Shown piece after piece: positions 35,238 through 44,366 of a stretch of 64,000 nucleotides of DNA. Made by a program: the position numbers and the translations under genes. Each line of letters starts with the position of its first letter. The stretch's first letter is position 1. Source of the DNA: Asticcacaulis aquaticus (GTDB lineage: Bacteria; Pseudomonadota; Alphaproteobacteria; Caulobacterales; Caulobacteraceae); assembly GCF_028550415.1 (NCBI RefSeq), contig NZ_JAQQKX010000013.1:1-64000 (forward strand). The letters run 5' to 3'. Under the pieces are notes generated by a model that was given only the letters and a program-made list of their open reading frames with translations, searched no databases and was not told where the DNA came from.

Positions 35238-38016
35238 ATTGGGCGGGTGAGGCACCGTAGTAGTCGGGCGCGCCGTCGAGGCGGACCTCCAGCCGGTCGA
35301 GCAGGAAGCCTGGGTCCATGGCATAGACCTCGATCCGGTGCTGGCCTGCCGGCAACTGACTGAGTGTCACCGTGCGCACGGCGCTGTTGCTCAGGACGTT
35401 CTGTTTCCATTCCTCGCTGCGCCCGAAGGTTTCGAAATCGAGCACCTGCAACGGGCCGCCATCGATGCGCACCCCCAGACGGAGGCCATTGGCCGAGGTG
35501 AGGGGATGCACCGGCAGGCCGATGACGCGCAGGACCGCGTCGGCCTTGGCCGTCGTAGCGAAACTATAGGTGATCGGGCGGGCAGAGGGTTCCTCGCGCG
35601 CCGATGGCAGATCGAGACGGGCGCGCAGGGCGGCCCCTTGCGTGCCCAGACCCGGCACGACCTCCCACTCCAACGGTTCGCTGCTTTGCCACAGCGGGTG
35701 GGTGAAGCCGACGGCGGGCAGGGTGATGAGGCGATTGACTTCGGCAGGCGCGTCGCCTTTCAGGAGGCGGGCGGCGACCTTGATCGTCTTGCCGCCGCAG
35801 GCGACCGACCCGGCGGCGAGCGTTTCCCCGCCCTCATAGCTAAGGCGCACGCGCTGCTGAAAGCCATTGGCGGTATTAAGGTCGCCGCTCACCGCATCCG
35901 ACGTTAGGCCGCTGGTGCCGCTCAGGCTCCAGGTGCCCGGCTGCCCGCCAGTATAGACCGACAGGTAGCGTACGGACGGCACACCTGCCGTGAAGGTGAG
36001 GGCGGAGGCATCGACCGAACAGCCCGCCTTCGATGGCAGGTTCCACTGCGGCCAGATCGGCGCGTCGAAGACGGGGAGGCGGCGCGGTGCCATATCCATC
36101 ATGCCGTTCCACTTGCCGTTGCCCAGCCCATTATAGGCCGCCGTGTCGGCGACGATCCGCGCGTGGGCGGCCTTTGCCTGATCCGACAGGGCGTTGACAT
36201 TGGCGCGTCCGGCCTTGGCATAGACCGCCGCGAGGTCCAGTTTTAGAATACGCTCGTTCAGGCTGGCCGAAGCGCGCACGGGATAGAGGACCAGTTCGAA
36301 GAAGGCGTCGCGACGATCGGCGGGCAGGGCGGCGCCTACCGCCTCGGCACGGCGGGTCAGTTCGGCGTACCGGTCGAGACGCGCCTGCGCCTCGTCGCCA
36401 CCGGTGCGCACATAGGCGCTGATGACGTTCGGACGCGTCGGCTCGGTCTGGCCGCCGCCCATGAATTCCGGTCGGCGCGCCCAGGCGAGATCGTAATATT
36501 CGGTCAGGATCGCGGCGATCTCCGACGCCTGATCGGCACCGAACTGCTGCGCGGTCCAGACCTTCAGATGCTCTGACGGCGTCTGATCGAACGCCTTGCG
36601 GTCAAAGGCGAGGTCGAGGAAGTACTGCGTCAGATATTCGCCCGGCTTGATGTCGCCGACATTCACGATCCATATCTTGCGCGCGTCCATCCGATAGGCC
36701 CGGTCCATCTGTTCGCGGATCAGCGCCGGGTGCGTCGTCGCCAGCCAGAGATAGTCGTGCGGCCGCCCCCAGTAAGAGAGGTGGTAATAGACACCCGCAC
36801 CGCCCTTGCGCTTGCGTTCCTCGGGCGTCGAAAGCTGGTTGATATAGCCGTAATTATCCTCCGGCCAGACCAAGGTCACGTCTTCGGGCACCTTGAGTCC
36901 GGTCATATAGACGTCGAGCACTTCCTTGTAGAGCGTCAGGACCTGCGGCACCTGATCCTCCGGCTTATTCTGGGCTTTGGCCAGCAGACCGCGCTGGATT
37001 TTGAACACCTCGGTCATCGCATCGCGCGCCTGTTCCGGGGTTTTGGCGCCTTCCATGGCCGAATCGTGCTTGCCGCGCAGGCCGATGGTCCAGATATTCT
37101 CGAACGCCTTTACCTCTTCGGCGCGCTCGCCCCAGTATTTGACCATCGCCTCGCGGTTGGTGAAGAAGTTGAACTCGCCGCGCGCCTTTTCATCCCATTC
37201 GCGGACATTGTTGCGCATCATCGGCTCGGCGTGCGAGGTGCTCATGACGATGGCGTAGTCGCGAGCCATCTCCGCATTGCCCTTGATCTGGTAGAAGGGC
37301 TTGGTCGAGTCGTGCATGGCGGGCCACAGGGTATTGGCCTTCAGACGCCACATCAGTTCGAAGATACGGGCATAGGTCTTCGGACCGATATCCTTGACCT
37401 CGGGCTCAAAGGTCTTCGCCGCCCACGGCTGAAGGCCCCAGTCCTCGTCGTTCAGGAAAATGCCGCGATATTGCACCGACGGCGTTTCGGACGTGCGGTT
37501 ACCGCCATCGACGACCAGACGCGCGACCTTGCGCGGCGTCACATCGGCCCACCACTCCCACGCCGAAACGCCCATTTCGCGCGTCAGGTCGATCACACCC
37601 CACACGGTGCCGCGCGTATCCGATCCGGCGATGAGCAGATAGGATGTCTGCGGATTTGTTTTCGACCGCACCAGCACGCGTTCATAGCGTTCCCACTGAC
37701 CTTTCAGGCGCGCCGGATCGAGACCGGCGTCACGGGCGAGGGTGGTAACCAGCGGCGAGTCGTAGCGGGCGACGACCACGCAGACCCGGACGCAGTCCTT
37801 CAGATCCGACGAGCGGTTCGGTGCCTGACCGGTTACCGCTTTCAGGTCGCGCGCCAGAAGATCGCCAGCCAGACCCAGAGTCGTATCCCTCTCGTGTATG
37901 ACCGCCGCAACCGACTTTCCGTCGAACAGAACCGCGTCCTGTGCCATGACGGGTGTACTCACGGCCAGCCCGATGAGACCGGTGGCAACCGTTATATTAA
38001 TCAAGGTCTTGCCCAT
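35236..38016 (-). CDS. GH115 alpha-glucuronidase (first copy)
   Basis: The enzyme is expected to remove terminal (4-O-methyl-)alpha-D-glucuronic acid from xylan, in the periplasm. The 926-aa product has a signal peptide (PVMAQ) and the N-terminal GH115 region. The catalytic-domain blocks are SVQYRGIFLNDEDWGLQPWA, WRLKANTLWPAMHD, MSTSHAEPMMRNNVREWDE, LRGKHDSAMEG, LVWPEDNYGYI and GAGVYYHLSYWGRPHDYLW. A five-helix region and a C-terminal beta-sandwich follow. AGGAACATC precedes the start. It is divergent from manD across a 226-bp region holding a GntR-type palindrome, so its product glucuronate is probably handled through ManD. About 150 kb-scale context is not available, but the xylose genes to its left fit glucuronoxylan. 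Confidence 0.93.
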   Translation of the reverse strand: MGKTLINITVATGLIGLAVSTPVMAQDAVLFDGKSVAAVIHERDTTLGLAGDLLARDLKAVTGQAPNRSSDLKDCVRVCVVVARYDSPLVTTLARDAGLDPARLKGQWERYERVLVRSKTNPQTSYLLIAGSDTRGTVWGVIDLTREMGVSAWEWWADVTPRKVARLVVDGGNRTSETPSVQYRGIFLNDEDWGLQPWAAKTFEPEVKDIGPKTYARIFELMWRLKANTLWPAMHDSTKPFYQIKGNAEMARDYAIVMSTSHAEPMMRNNVREWDEKARGEFNFFTNREAMVKYWGERAEEVKAFENIWTIGLRGKHDSAMEGAKTPEQARDAMTEVFKIQRGLLAKAQNKPEDQVPQVLTLYKEVLDVYMTGLKVPEDVTLVWPEDNYGYINQLSTPEERKRKGGAGVYYHLSYWGRPHDYLWLATTHPALIREQMDRAYRMDARKIWIVNVGDIKPGEYLTQYFLDLAFDRKAFDQTPSEHLKVWTAQQFGADQASEIAAILTEYYDLAWARRPEFMGGGQTEPTRPNVISAYVRTGGDEAQARLDRYAELTRRAEAVGAALPADRRDAFFELVLYPVRASASLNERILKLDLAAVYAKAGRANVNALSDQAKAAHARIVADTAAYNGLGNGKWNGMMDMAPRRLPVFDAPIWPQWNLPSKAGCSVDASALTFTAGVPSVRYLSVYTGGQPGTWSLSGTSGLTSDAVSGDLNTANGFQQRVRLSYEGGETLAAGSVACGGKTIKVAARLLKGDAPAEVNRLITLPAVGFTHPLWQSSEPLEWEVVPGLGTQGAALRARLDLPSAREEPSARPITYSFATTAKADAVLRVIGLPVHPLTSANGLRLGVRIDGGPLQVLDFETFGRSEEWKQNVLSNSAVRTVTLSQLPAGQHRIEVYAMDPGFLLDRLEVRLDGAPDYYGASPAQ

Positions 38017-38062
38017 GATGTTCCTGTGTTTCCCGAGAAAGCCGTTGAGCGGCGCGTTTCAA

Positions 38063-38077
38063 ATTGGTTGGACCAAT
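38063..38077. promoter_or_regulatory. GntR/UxuR-type operator between GH115 and manD
   Basis: ATTGGTTGGACCAAT is a perfect inverted repeat of six-base arms around TGG, i.e. TTGGT-N3-ACCAA. This form is known for FadR-subfamily regulators of hexuronate genes such as UxuR/ExuR. It lies 47 bp before the GH115 start and 166 bp before manD. A poorer copy (TTGATAGGTCCA, from 38088) is adjacent. The convergent FadR-type gene at 39487-40230 is the obvious candidate regulator. Confidence 0.65.
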
Positions 38078-38242
38078 AAATTTAACTTGATAGGTCCATT
38101 CTTTTATGTGACGAGACGGAGCGGCGCAAGTCATGTCGGGCGCGAATTGAAATGTGAATTTGTTTTGTCGCGATATTATTGCCAAAAACCGCAAGGAAAG
38201 AATTTTGGCACTTTTTGGCATATCGCTTAATAGGATCGATAA

Positions 38243-39451
38243 ATGAAAATCATCTCCGCCAAGGTTATCGTCACCTGCCCGGGGCGTAATTTCGTCACGC
38301 TCAAGATTGAAACCGACGAAGGCGTTTACGGGGTCGGCGATGCGACGTTGAACGGACGCGAACTGGCGGTCGTGGCTTACCTTGAGGAACACGTCATTCC
38401 TTGCCTGATCGGGCGCGATCCGCATCAGATCGAGGACATCTGGCAGTACCTCTATCGCGGTGCCTACTGGCGTCGCGGACCGGTGACCATGACATCGATC
38501 GCGGCGGTCGACATGTGCCTGTGGGATATCAAGGGTAAGGTGGCGGGCCTGCCGGTCTATCAGCTGCTCGGCGGCAAGTGCCGGACCGGCGTCATGGTCT
38601 ATGGCCATGCCAATGGCACCTCGATCGAGGATACGATCGAGGTCGCGCAAACGTACAAGGCCATGGGTTATAAGGCGATCCGTCTGCAATGCGGTGTCCC
38701 GGGTCTGGCCTCGACCTACGGTGTGTCGAAAGACAAGATGTTCTACGAACCCGCCGATGCCGATCTGCCGACGGAGAATATCTGGTCGACCGAAGCCTAT
38801 TTGCGCGTCGTGCCGGAGCTGTTCAAGGCGGCGCGCGCGGCGCTGGGCGAGGAGGTGCACCTGCTGCACGACGTCCATCACCGCCTGACACCGATCGAGG
38901 CCGGGCGGCTGGGCAAGGATCTGGAGCCCTATCGACCGTTCTGGATGGAAGACGCCGTCGTGGCCGAAAATCAGGACAATTTCAAACTGATCCGTCAGCA
39001 CACGACGACGCCGATCGCGGTCGGCGAAATCTTTTCGTCGCTATGGGACGCCAAGGACCTGATCCAGAACCAGCTGATCGACTATATCCGCGCCACAGTC
39101 GTCCACGCGGGCGGGATTTCGCACCTGAAGAAACTGGCGGCGTTTGCCGATATCTACAATGTCCGCACGGGCTGTCACGGGGCGACCGATCTGTCGCCGA
39201 TCTGCATGGCGGCAGCCCTGCATTTCGACGTGTCGATCCCGAATTTCGGGCTGCAGGAATATATGCGCCATACCGAAGAGACCGATGCGGTCTTCCCGCA
39301 TGGTTACAGCTTTGACGACGGCTATCTGAGGGTGCCGGAAGCGCCGGGTCTCGGCGTCGATATCGACGAGGATTTGGCGGCGAAATATCCGTACAAACGC
39401 GCCTATCTGCCGGTGAACCGCCTGCAGGACGGGACGCTGTTCAACTGGTAG
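38243..39451 (+). CDS. manD: D-mannonate dehydratase, enolase superfamily
   Basis: The enzyme dehydrates D-mannonate to 2-keto-3-deoxy-D-gluconate, the step after glucuronate isomerisation and reduction. At 402 aa it equals the length of the characterised Novosphingobium enzyme. Active-site residues expected from that enzyme fall at the same numbers: Arg147, Tyr159 (GLASTYG), Asp210 and His212 (LLHDVHH), Glu236 (FWMEDAV), Glu262 (AVGEIFSS), Arg283, His312 (TGCHGATD) and Glu339 (GLQEY). The family also includes low-activity and gluconate-acting members, so the in vivo role rests partly on context. AGGATCGATAA precedes the start. It is divergent from a glucuronidase and convergent with a GntR regulator, with a shared terminator. 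Confidence 0.95.
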   Translation: MKIISAKVIVTCPGRNFVTLKIETDEGVYGVGDATLNGRELAVVAYLEEHVIPCLIGRDPHQIEDIWQYLYRGAYWRRGPVTMTSIAAVDMCLWDIKGKVAGLPVYQLLGGKCRTGVMVYGHANGTSIEDTIEVAQTYKAMGYKAIRLQCGVPGLASTYGVSKDKMFYEPADADLPTENIWSTEAYLRVVPELFKAARAALGEEVHLLHDVHHRLTPIEAGRLGKDLEPYRPFWMEDAVVAENQDNFKLIRQHTTTPIAVGEIFSSLWDAKDLIQNQLIDYIRATVVHAGGISHLKKLAAFADIYNVRTGCHGATDLSPICMAAALHFDVSIPNFGLQEYMRHTEETDAVFPHGYSFDDGYLRVPEAPGLGVDIDEDLAAKYPYKRAYLPVNRLQDGTLFNW

Positions 39452-39453
39452 TT

Positions 39454-39487
39454 AAAACGCCCTGCCGATGATCGGCAGGGCGTTTTT
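39454..39487. terminator. Bidirectional intrinsic terminator between manD and gntR
   Basis: Fifteen-base arms (39454-39468 and 39472-39486) pair perfectly around a three-base loop. The arms end in AAAA and TTTT(T), so it can stop both convergent transcripts. Confidence 0.95.
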
Positions 39488-40230
39488 CATACATCGACGC
39501 CCTTGGCGCGGTGGGTAAAGTGCTGCCGTCGGCGGCTGTTAGCGGCGCGCACCTGTTGCACTGCGGCATCCTCGACCGCTTCGAGCAGGTGGGTCACCAC
39601 CCGGTCGAGATGGTCGCGCATGGCCTGCCGCGCAGCCGCACCCGAACCGCTTTTCAACGCGTCGACAATCGCTCCGTGTTCGATGACGCGATGCGTCATG
39701 CCATTGTCGGCAATATCGACCATAAGCTGCCGGGCCGAGGCCGAATGGTACCGCCAGTCCCACAGCATCTCCACCATGGCCTTGATGGCTTCGTTGTCGG
39801 AGGCCTGGGCGATGGTGATGTGGAACTCGCGGTCGGCGCGCTCGGCGATGTCACGGTCCGGATCGGTCATCTGCCCCAGCAGGCGTTCCAGATGGTCCAG
39901 TTCCGAAGGCGTGATATTGACCGCGGCGAGGGCGCAGACTTCGCCTTCGATCAGACGGCGCGCCTCCAGTAACTTGAACGTGCCAATTTCGGAGTCCTTG
40001 AATGGCAGCAGATTTTCAGGCGCGATTTTCAGAATCTCGACACCGCGCCCCTGGGTGATGACAACCCAGTCTCGCGATTCCAGCATGATGAGCGCTTCGC
40101 GCACCGTGTTGCGGCTGACGCTATACTCGGCAGCCAGTTCACGTTCGGTGGGTAACCGATCGCCCACCGTGAACTTACCGGACTGAATGTGTTTGAGAAT
40201 TTGAGAAGCGACCTGTTGATATAGTTTCAC
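39487..40230 (-). CDS. GntR-family regulator, FadR/FCD subfamily (hexuronate type)
   Basis: The 247-aa product has an N-terminal winged helix-turn-helix (FTVGDRLPTERELAAEY, then SVSRNTVREALIMLESRDW, about 18-60). An FCD ligand-binding domain follows with its metal/ligand residues in DREFHITIAQAS, WDWRYHS and the C-terminal EHGAIVDALKSG. The start is GTG at 40230. This subfamily includes UxuR, ExuR and related sugar-acid regulators. Its place beside manD, the palindrome between GH115 and manD, and a weak match overlapping its own start suggest a glucuronate-responsive repressor that also limits itself. The effector (fructuronate, mannonate or KDG) is not readable. Confidence 0.9.
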   Translation of the reverse strand: MKLYQQVASQILKHIQSGKFTVGDRLPTERELAAEYSVSRNTVREALIMLESRDWVVITQGRGVEILKIAPENLLPFKDSEIGTFKLLEARRLIEGEVCALAAVNITPSELDHLERLLGQMTDPDRDIAERADREFHITIAQASDNEAIKAMVEMLWDWRYHSASARQLMVDIADNGMTHRVIEHGAIVDALKSGSGAAARQAMRDHLDRVVTHLLEAVEDAAVQQVRAANSRRRQHFTHRAKGVDV

Positions 40231-40241
40231 GGTTCAACCAT
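40229..40241. promoter_or_regulatory. Degenerate GntR-type site over the gntR start
   Basis: Read on the minus strand it is ATGGTTGAACCGT, which keeps the GGT-N3-ACC core of the palindrome at 38063-38077. It overlaps the start codon and leader of the gntR gene. Its position suggests autoregulation, but only the core is conserved. Confidence 0.4.
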
Positions 40242-40325
40242 TCGCCCTGAATTGCAAGCCGGTTCTCATAGCACTATTTGCAAGCGCTGGCATACAATCT
40301 TCATCTGGATACGGAGCCTGTGCAC

Positions 40326-40358
40326 AAAGAAAATCCGGCGCAGACAGGCTGCGCCGGA
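40326..40358 (-). terminator. Intrinsic terminator after the TBDR at 40386-43313
   Basis: Ten-base arms at 40334-40343 and 40349-40358 pair perfectly. Read on the minus strand the hairpin is followed by TTTTCTTT. It lies about 28 bases past the TBDR stop and isolates that gene from gntR. Confidence 0.88.
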
Positions 40359-40385
40359 CAGGATCGTTCGGTTAGAAACGGTTTA

Positions 40386-43313
40386 TCAGAACTTGTACTG
40401 CAGGCCCAGATTCCACTGGGCGCCGAGGTGCGTGTAAACGAAGGTCGAATTACGCGTCGAGTCGATGTACTGACGATTGAACTCATCGAAGATATTCAGC
40501 CCTTCCAGAGTCACGCGCAGCTTGGGCGTGAACTGATAAGAGGCCGACAGGTCGAAGACCTGAAGCTCGTCAACGCCTTCGAGGTCCTGCAACGGGTTAT
40601 TGGCGGGCAGGGCGATAATGTACTTCGAACGGTACGAGGTCGACAAACGCACACTGACCTTCTCGTCTTCGTAATAGATCGTGCCATTATAGGCATTCTT
40701 CGACAGGCCGATCAGGCTCTGGGTGGTGGTGCCGCCCCCCGCGAGATTGTAGGTGATCTCGGAGTCGACATAGGTATAGTTGAACAGCGCGCCGGTGTGA
40801 CTGAACAGACCCGGCAGGAAGCTGAACGATTGCTGGTAATTGAGCTCGAAGCCTTTCAGCGGCCCGCCCGGCGTGTTGACCGGCTGAGTGACGGTGATCG
40901 GCGTGGCGTCCGGATCGACACCGGAATTACCCAGCAGCGACAGCGGCAGGCCGGTGTTGCGGAAGGACGATTGTCGCGAGGCGTTCTGCACATAGGACTT
41001 TATGTCCTTGTAGAAGGCGCCGACCGAGACCAGAGACCCGCGCGAGAAGTACCATTCCGCCGACAGGTCGTAGGTATCGGCGCGGATCGGCTCCAGATCC
41101 GGGTTACCCGACGACAGGGACGGGGTGCCGGTCAGGGCGAGGTTGCCGCCGGGGGTCAGGAAGCCCAGTTCCGGTCGCGACACGACGCGGGCGGCCGATG
41201 CGCGCAGGAAGACTTCGGGCGTCACTTCAAGTGTCGCATTGAACGACGGCAGGAAGTCGCGGTATTCATTCTGAACATAGACCGGATTGGTTTGTCCCAC
41301 GATGATGCCGCGCGCGGTCAGCTGGGTTTTTGCGAAGCGGAAGCCCGCCTCGGTACGCAGGGTCATGCCGGCGACCTGAGTGGTCAGATCGGCCTGAACA
41401 TAGCCGGACGTCACCTTTTCTTCGACGCCGCGCGTGTTGCCGGTATTGGGGATAAGGGCGTAGATCCCTGAGTTGCTGTAAATGTTCTGCGACGCGACGA
41501 ACTTGTCGTAGTCGATCGTCGCCCACGCTTTCGGGAACACGCCATCGTCCAGACCTTCTCCGGGGAAGCTGACCGTGCGTGTGACGTCCCGCAACTGGGC
41601 CGCCGTCAGGTTGGGGACAAGGAACGTGTTGGACCGTTGCCAGGCGGCGATGTCGAAACTGAACTTGTTGTAGTGCAGCCCGGTCTTGATCGTCAGCATG
41701 TCGTCCGGACGATATTCAAGATTAAGCTCGGCGGTTTCGTAACGATTGTTGACCCGTGACGGATTAAGCCGGATTTCGGCATTGGCGGTATTGGCTGTGC
41801 CGTCCGTCGCGCCGAAATTGTAATTGTCCGGATTGGTGACATCGAAATTGTGCGTGATGATGGGCTGATCGCGATTGCGGCGGAAATCGACCGTCATGCC
41901 GGCGTTCTGACGCTGGAACATGATCGTGGTTTGCGCCTTTTGATTAAAGTCGGATTCCGACACCCCGATCAGACCGTTGATGCTCAACTTTTCATTGAAA
42001 TCGTGGCTTCCCGACAAGGTATACTGCGTGAAGGTATTTTCAAATTCGTCGTGCTGGGTGTCCGAGCGGACATCGACACCGTCGAACCGGGCATAGGCAA
42101 CGTCGGCAACCTGCTTGTTGAAGTTGGTACCGGCGGTCTGGCTCACCCCGGCGGGGAACAGGATCAGTTCGCGCACCGCCGTTTGCGGCTTGCCGTTCTG
42201 GCTGATGGCACGGGCAAAGGAGAAGCCTTCCAGCCAGCTTTCTTCACGCATCACGTCATAGTTGGAGTAGAGCGCGTCGAAGTTGATCAGGGTTTCGGGT
42301 TGCGGGCGCCATTGCAGCGACAAACTGGCCCCCAGACGCTTTTGATCGTGCTCGAAACGGCCATAGCGAGGTAGGCGGGGGAAGAAGGTCGTTGAAGCGC
42401 TGGCCTGGCTGTAGAGCGTGTCATTCGCTGCCGGGCGCGGCACGCCGGTGGCGCAGTTTAGCGCGTCGGTGCCTTTGGACGCATCATTGGCCGGCACCTG
42501 AGGCGTCACGCCGACCGGGGTACAGAAGCCGCCATCGACCGAACCGGGGTTCCAGCCGCCAGAGCCGAACTGATCTTCATAATAATGACGTTTGGTATAG
42601 GCGATGGAGGCCAAAGCGCCGAACTGACCCAGCGAAGTGTCCCAGCGATTGGAAATTACACCGGAAAACTTGCGATCCTCGGTTTCCTTGGACAACGAAT
42701 TATAGCCGATCTGCCCGTTGGCGACGGCCGTAAAGCCTTTGTAATCAAAAGGACGCGAAGTGTGCAAATCGACGGTCGCACCGAGCGAGCCTTCGATCGT
42801 TTCCGGTGAGGCGGTCTTGCGCACTGTCAGGTTCGAGAACAGATCGGACGAGAAAGTGTTGAAATCGAAACCGCGACCCGTGCCGATGCCGCGATCGGAG
42901 GTCGTGGCGCCGGAAACGGACTGAGCTTCCATGCCATTGACGCGAACGCGCGTGAAGCTGGGCGGCAGGCCGCGCACTGTGATCGAACGGCCTTCGCCGG
43001 CGACACGTGAGATAGAGACGCCCGGTACGCGCTGCAGCGACTCGGCGAGGTTGGCGTCAGGGAATTTGGAAATATCTTCGGCGCGAATGACGTCAATGAC
43101 ACCATTGCTTTTTTTCTTGTCCTGAAGTGCAGACTGAAGACTACCCCGGAAGCCGGTCACAATGACGGTCTGGATATCGTCGTCGGCACTGGGTGCCGCG
43201 GCGGTCTGGGCGTTCACCTGCTGCGGCAGGGCGGTCGCGAGCACCAAGGCGCCAATAAGCGCCGACGAGCGCAGGAGATGATCCTTGCGCGCCAATGAAG
43301 TGTAGGGGGACAT
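40386..43313 (-). CDS. TonB-dependent receptor, glycan type
   Basis: The 975-aa receptor has a signal peptide (QQVNAQTAA) and a TonB box-like QTVIVTGFR. The plug contains KFPDANLAESLQRVPGVSIS and ITVRGLPPSFTRVRVNGME (about 50-210). The barrel ends GAQWNLGLQYKF. There is no STN domain. GAGG is well placed before the ATG. It is closely similar in style to the STN-type receptor at 20994-24140. It has its own terminator and a 324-bp upstream region with inverted repeats, so it is probably transcribed apart from the upstream hydrolase genes though part of the same locus. Confidence 0.93.
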   Translation of the reverse strand: MSPYTSLARKDHLLRSSALIGALVLATALPQQVNAQTAAAPSADDDIQTVIVTGFRGSLQSALQDKKKSNGVIDVIRAEDISKFPDANLAESLQRVPGVSISRVAGEGRSITVRGLPPSFTRVRVNGMEAQSVSGATTSDRGIGTGRGFDFNTFSSDLFSNLTVRKTASPETIEGSLGATVDLHTSRPFDYKGFTAVANGQIGYNSLSKETEDRKFSGVISNRWDTSLGQFGALASIAYTKRHYYEDQFGSGGWNPGSVDGGFCTPVGVTPQVPANDASKGTDALNCATGVPRPAANDTLYSQASASTTFFPRLPRYGRFEHDQKRLGASLSLQWRPQPETLINFDALYSNYDVMREESWLEGFSFARAISQNGKPQTAVRELILFPAGVSQTAGTNFNKQVADVAYARFDGVDVRSDTQHDEFENTFTQYTLSGSHDFNEKLSINGLIGVSESDFNQKAQTTIMFQRQNAGMTVDFRRNRDQPIITHNFDVTNPDNYNFGATDGTANTANAEIRLNPSRVNNRYETAELNLEYRPDDMLTIKTGLHYNKFSFDIAAWQRSNTFLVPNLTAAQLRDVTRTVSFPGEGLDDGVFPKAWATIDYDKFVASQNIYSNSGIYALIPNTGNTRGVEEKVTSGYVQADLTTQVAGMTLRTEAGFRFAKTQLTARGIIVGQTNPVYVQNEYRDFLPSFNATLEVTPEVFLRASAARVVSRPELGFLTPGGNLALTGTPSLSSGNPDLEPIRADTYDLSAEWYFSRGSLVSVGAFYKDIKSYVQNASRQSSFRNTGLPLSLLGNSGVDPDATPITVTQPVNTPGGPLKGFELNYQQSFSFLPGLFSHTGALFNYTYVDSEITYNLAGGGTTTQSLIGLSKNAYNGTIYYEDEKVSVRLSTSYRSKYIIALPANNPLQDLEGVDELQVFDLSASYQFTPKLRVTLEGLNIFDEFNRQYIDSTRNSTFVYTHLGAQWNLGLQYKF

Positions 43314-43637
43314 CCCGTTGTTCCTCTTGTTATGCGCCCGATTGGGGCGGCAAATCCTGTTTTTTAGGCGTCGATCTTGCGGGTGATCGATTATGCTTAT
43401 GACTTGATGGTCTGCCTTATATGGCAGTTCCGTACGGCCTATGGTGGTAAATCATGACCGTAATGTCATACAATAAGACAATTCATCTGATCATCAAAGC
43501 ACAAAATGGAGCGAAACCAATCTATGTGTGTCTGCGGATTGAGAGATGGAAAAGCAGGCAAGGGCATGACTTTAACTCCGCCCGGCTACAAGAAAACATC
43601 GCATAATATAGATTATGAGAAATTAAGAACGTAGGTT
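43314..43637. other. Intergenic region with three inverted repeats
   Basis: These 324 bp are upstream of a TBDR and downstream of the DUF6445-type gene. They contain near-palindromes at 43412-43427 (CTGCC-N6-GGCAG), 43455-43470 (ATGAC-N6-GTCAT) and 43602-43617 (CATAAT-N4-ATTATG). The first two are where a promoter and operator would lie. None matches the LacI- or GntR-type sites seen further left. No gene was recognised. Confidence 0.5.
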
Positions 43638-44348
43638 TTAACGTGTCGCTTTCAGAAAAGACGTGATCGTCAGCCGACCTTCCGCCGGATTGTCAGATGG
43701 CATTCGGTCGGCAGTCACATCGGCGGCATGAAGCTGACGTGACCGGTAAAGTATCAGCCGGTTGAACCGGGCCTCAACTGAGTGGATGCGCGCGAAAACG
43801 TCATCCCTCAGGTCTGATGATCGGGACGCCAGATCAGTTTGCGCCCCTTCCGCATCCAGTTGGCGGGTATAGGAAACGACGCGCTCGGGCGACACCGTTT
43901 CAAAGCCCGATGCCCGGTGTCGATAGAACGACGTCCCTCCCCAACCCGGGTCGCACATATATATGACGACCGCCAGCGCCTTGGCATCGGGCGCGTCGAA
44001 GTGCGGTATCCGCTGAGACGGACTTAGCTGGTCTGATGATTGGGTGACCATGGCGAATGACGAGGTCATCGACATCTCGTCATGCTCGGAAATGCCGAAG
44101 ACCTGCAGCGTTATAGACTGCAGCGCGTAAAACAAAACCTGATTAAGATATTCGGGCACCGCGGCCCGCTGCCCCGGATAGGCCGCGCCTGCCGGGCCGA
44201 ATAGAGCGGTATGGGCGGCGTAAGCGACCACCCTGTCGGGATGCTTGAACACATCGTCGATTACGATCAAGGGCTCTTGTTCTGCACCTATGGTCAGACG
44301 TTTCGGTCTGGCCGCCAGATTCAGGTCAAAGTCCATCTCCGCAATCAT
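43638..44348 (-). CDS. DUF6445-type protein, putative 2OG-Fe(II) oxygenase fold
   Basis: The 236-aa protein has no signal peptide, so it is cytoplasmic, unlike its hydrolase neighbours. HFDAP (about 126-130), a distal QLHAAD and EGRLTITSF give a His-x-Asp...His...Arg pattern as in iron/2-oxoglutarate dioxygenases, with an N-terminal IVIDDVFKHPDRVVAYA. Proteins of this type often occur beside TBDRs and tryptophan-halogenase-like genes in Caulobacteraceae and Xanthomonadaceae, with no settled function. It follows the GH29 gene by 18 bp in the same direction, so it is part of that operon. Function is unknown; the oxygenase reading is an inference from the motif. Confidence 0.7.
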   Translation of the reverse strand: MIAEMDFDLNLAARPKRLTIGAEQEPLIVIDDVFKHPDRVVAYAAHTALFGPAGAAYPGQRAAVPEYLNQVLFYALQSITLQVFGISEHDEMSMTSSFAMVTQSSDQLSPSQRIPHFDAPDAKALAVVIYMCDPGWGGTSFYRHRASGFETVSPERVVSYTRQLDAEGAQTDLASRSSDLRDDVFARIHSVEARFNRLILYRSRQLHAADVTADRMPSDNPAEGRLTITSFLKATR

Positions 44349-44366
44349 GACCGCCTCGTCTCACAT

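Noticed and set aside
36730-38079. 449-codon plus-strand frame opposite GH115
   Set aside because: It is antisense to strongly conserved GH115 blocks and has no family resemblance.
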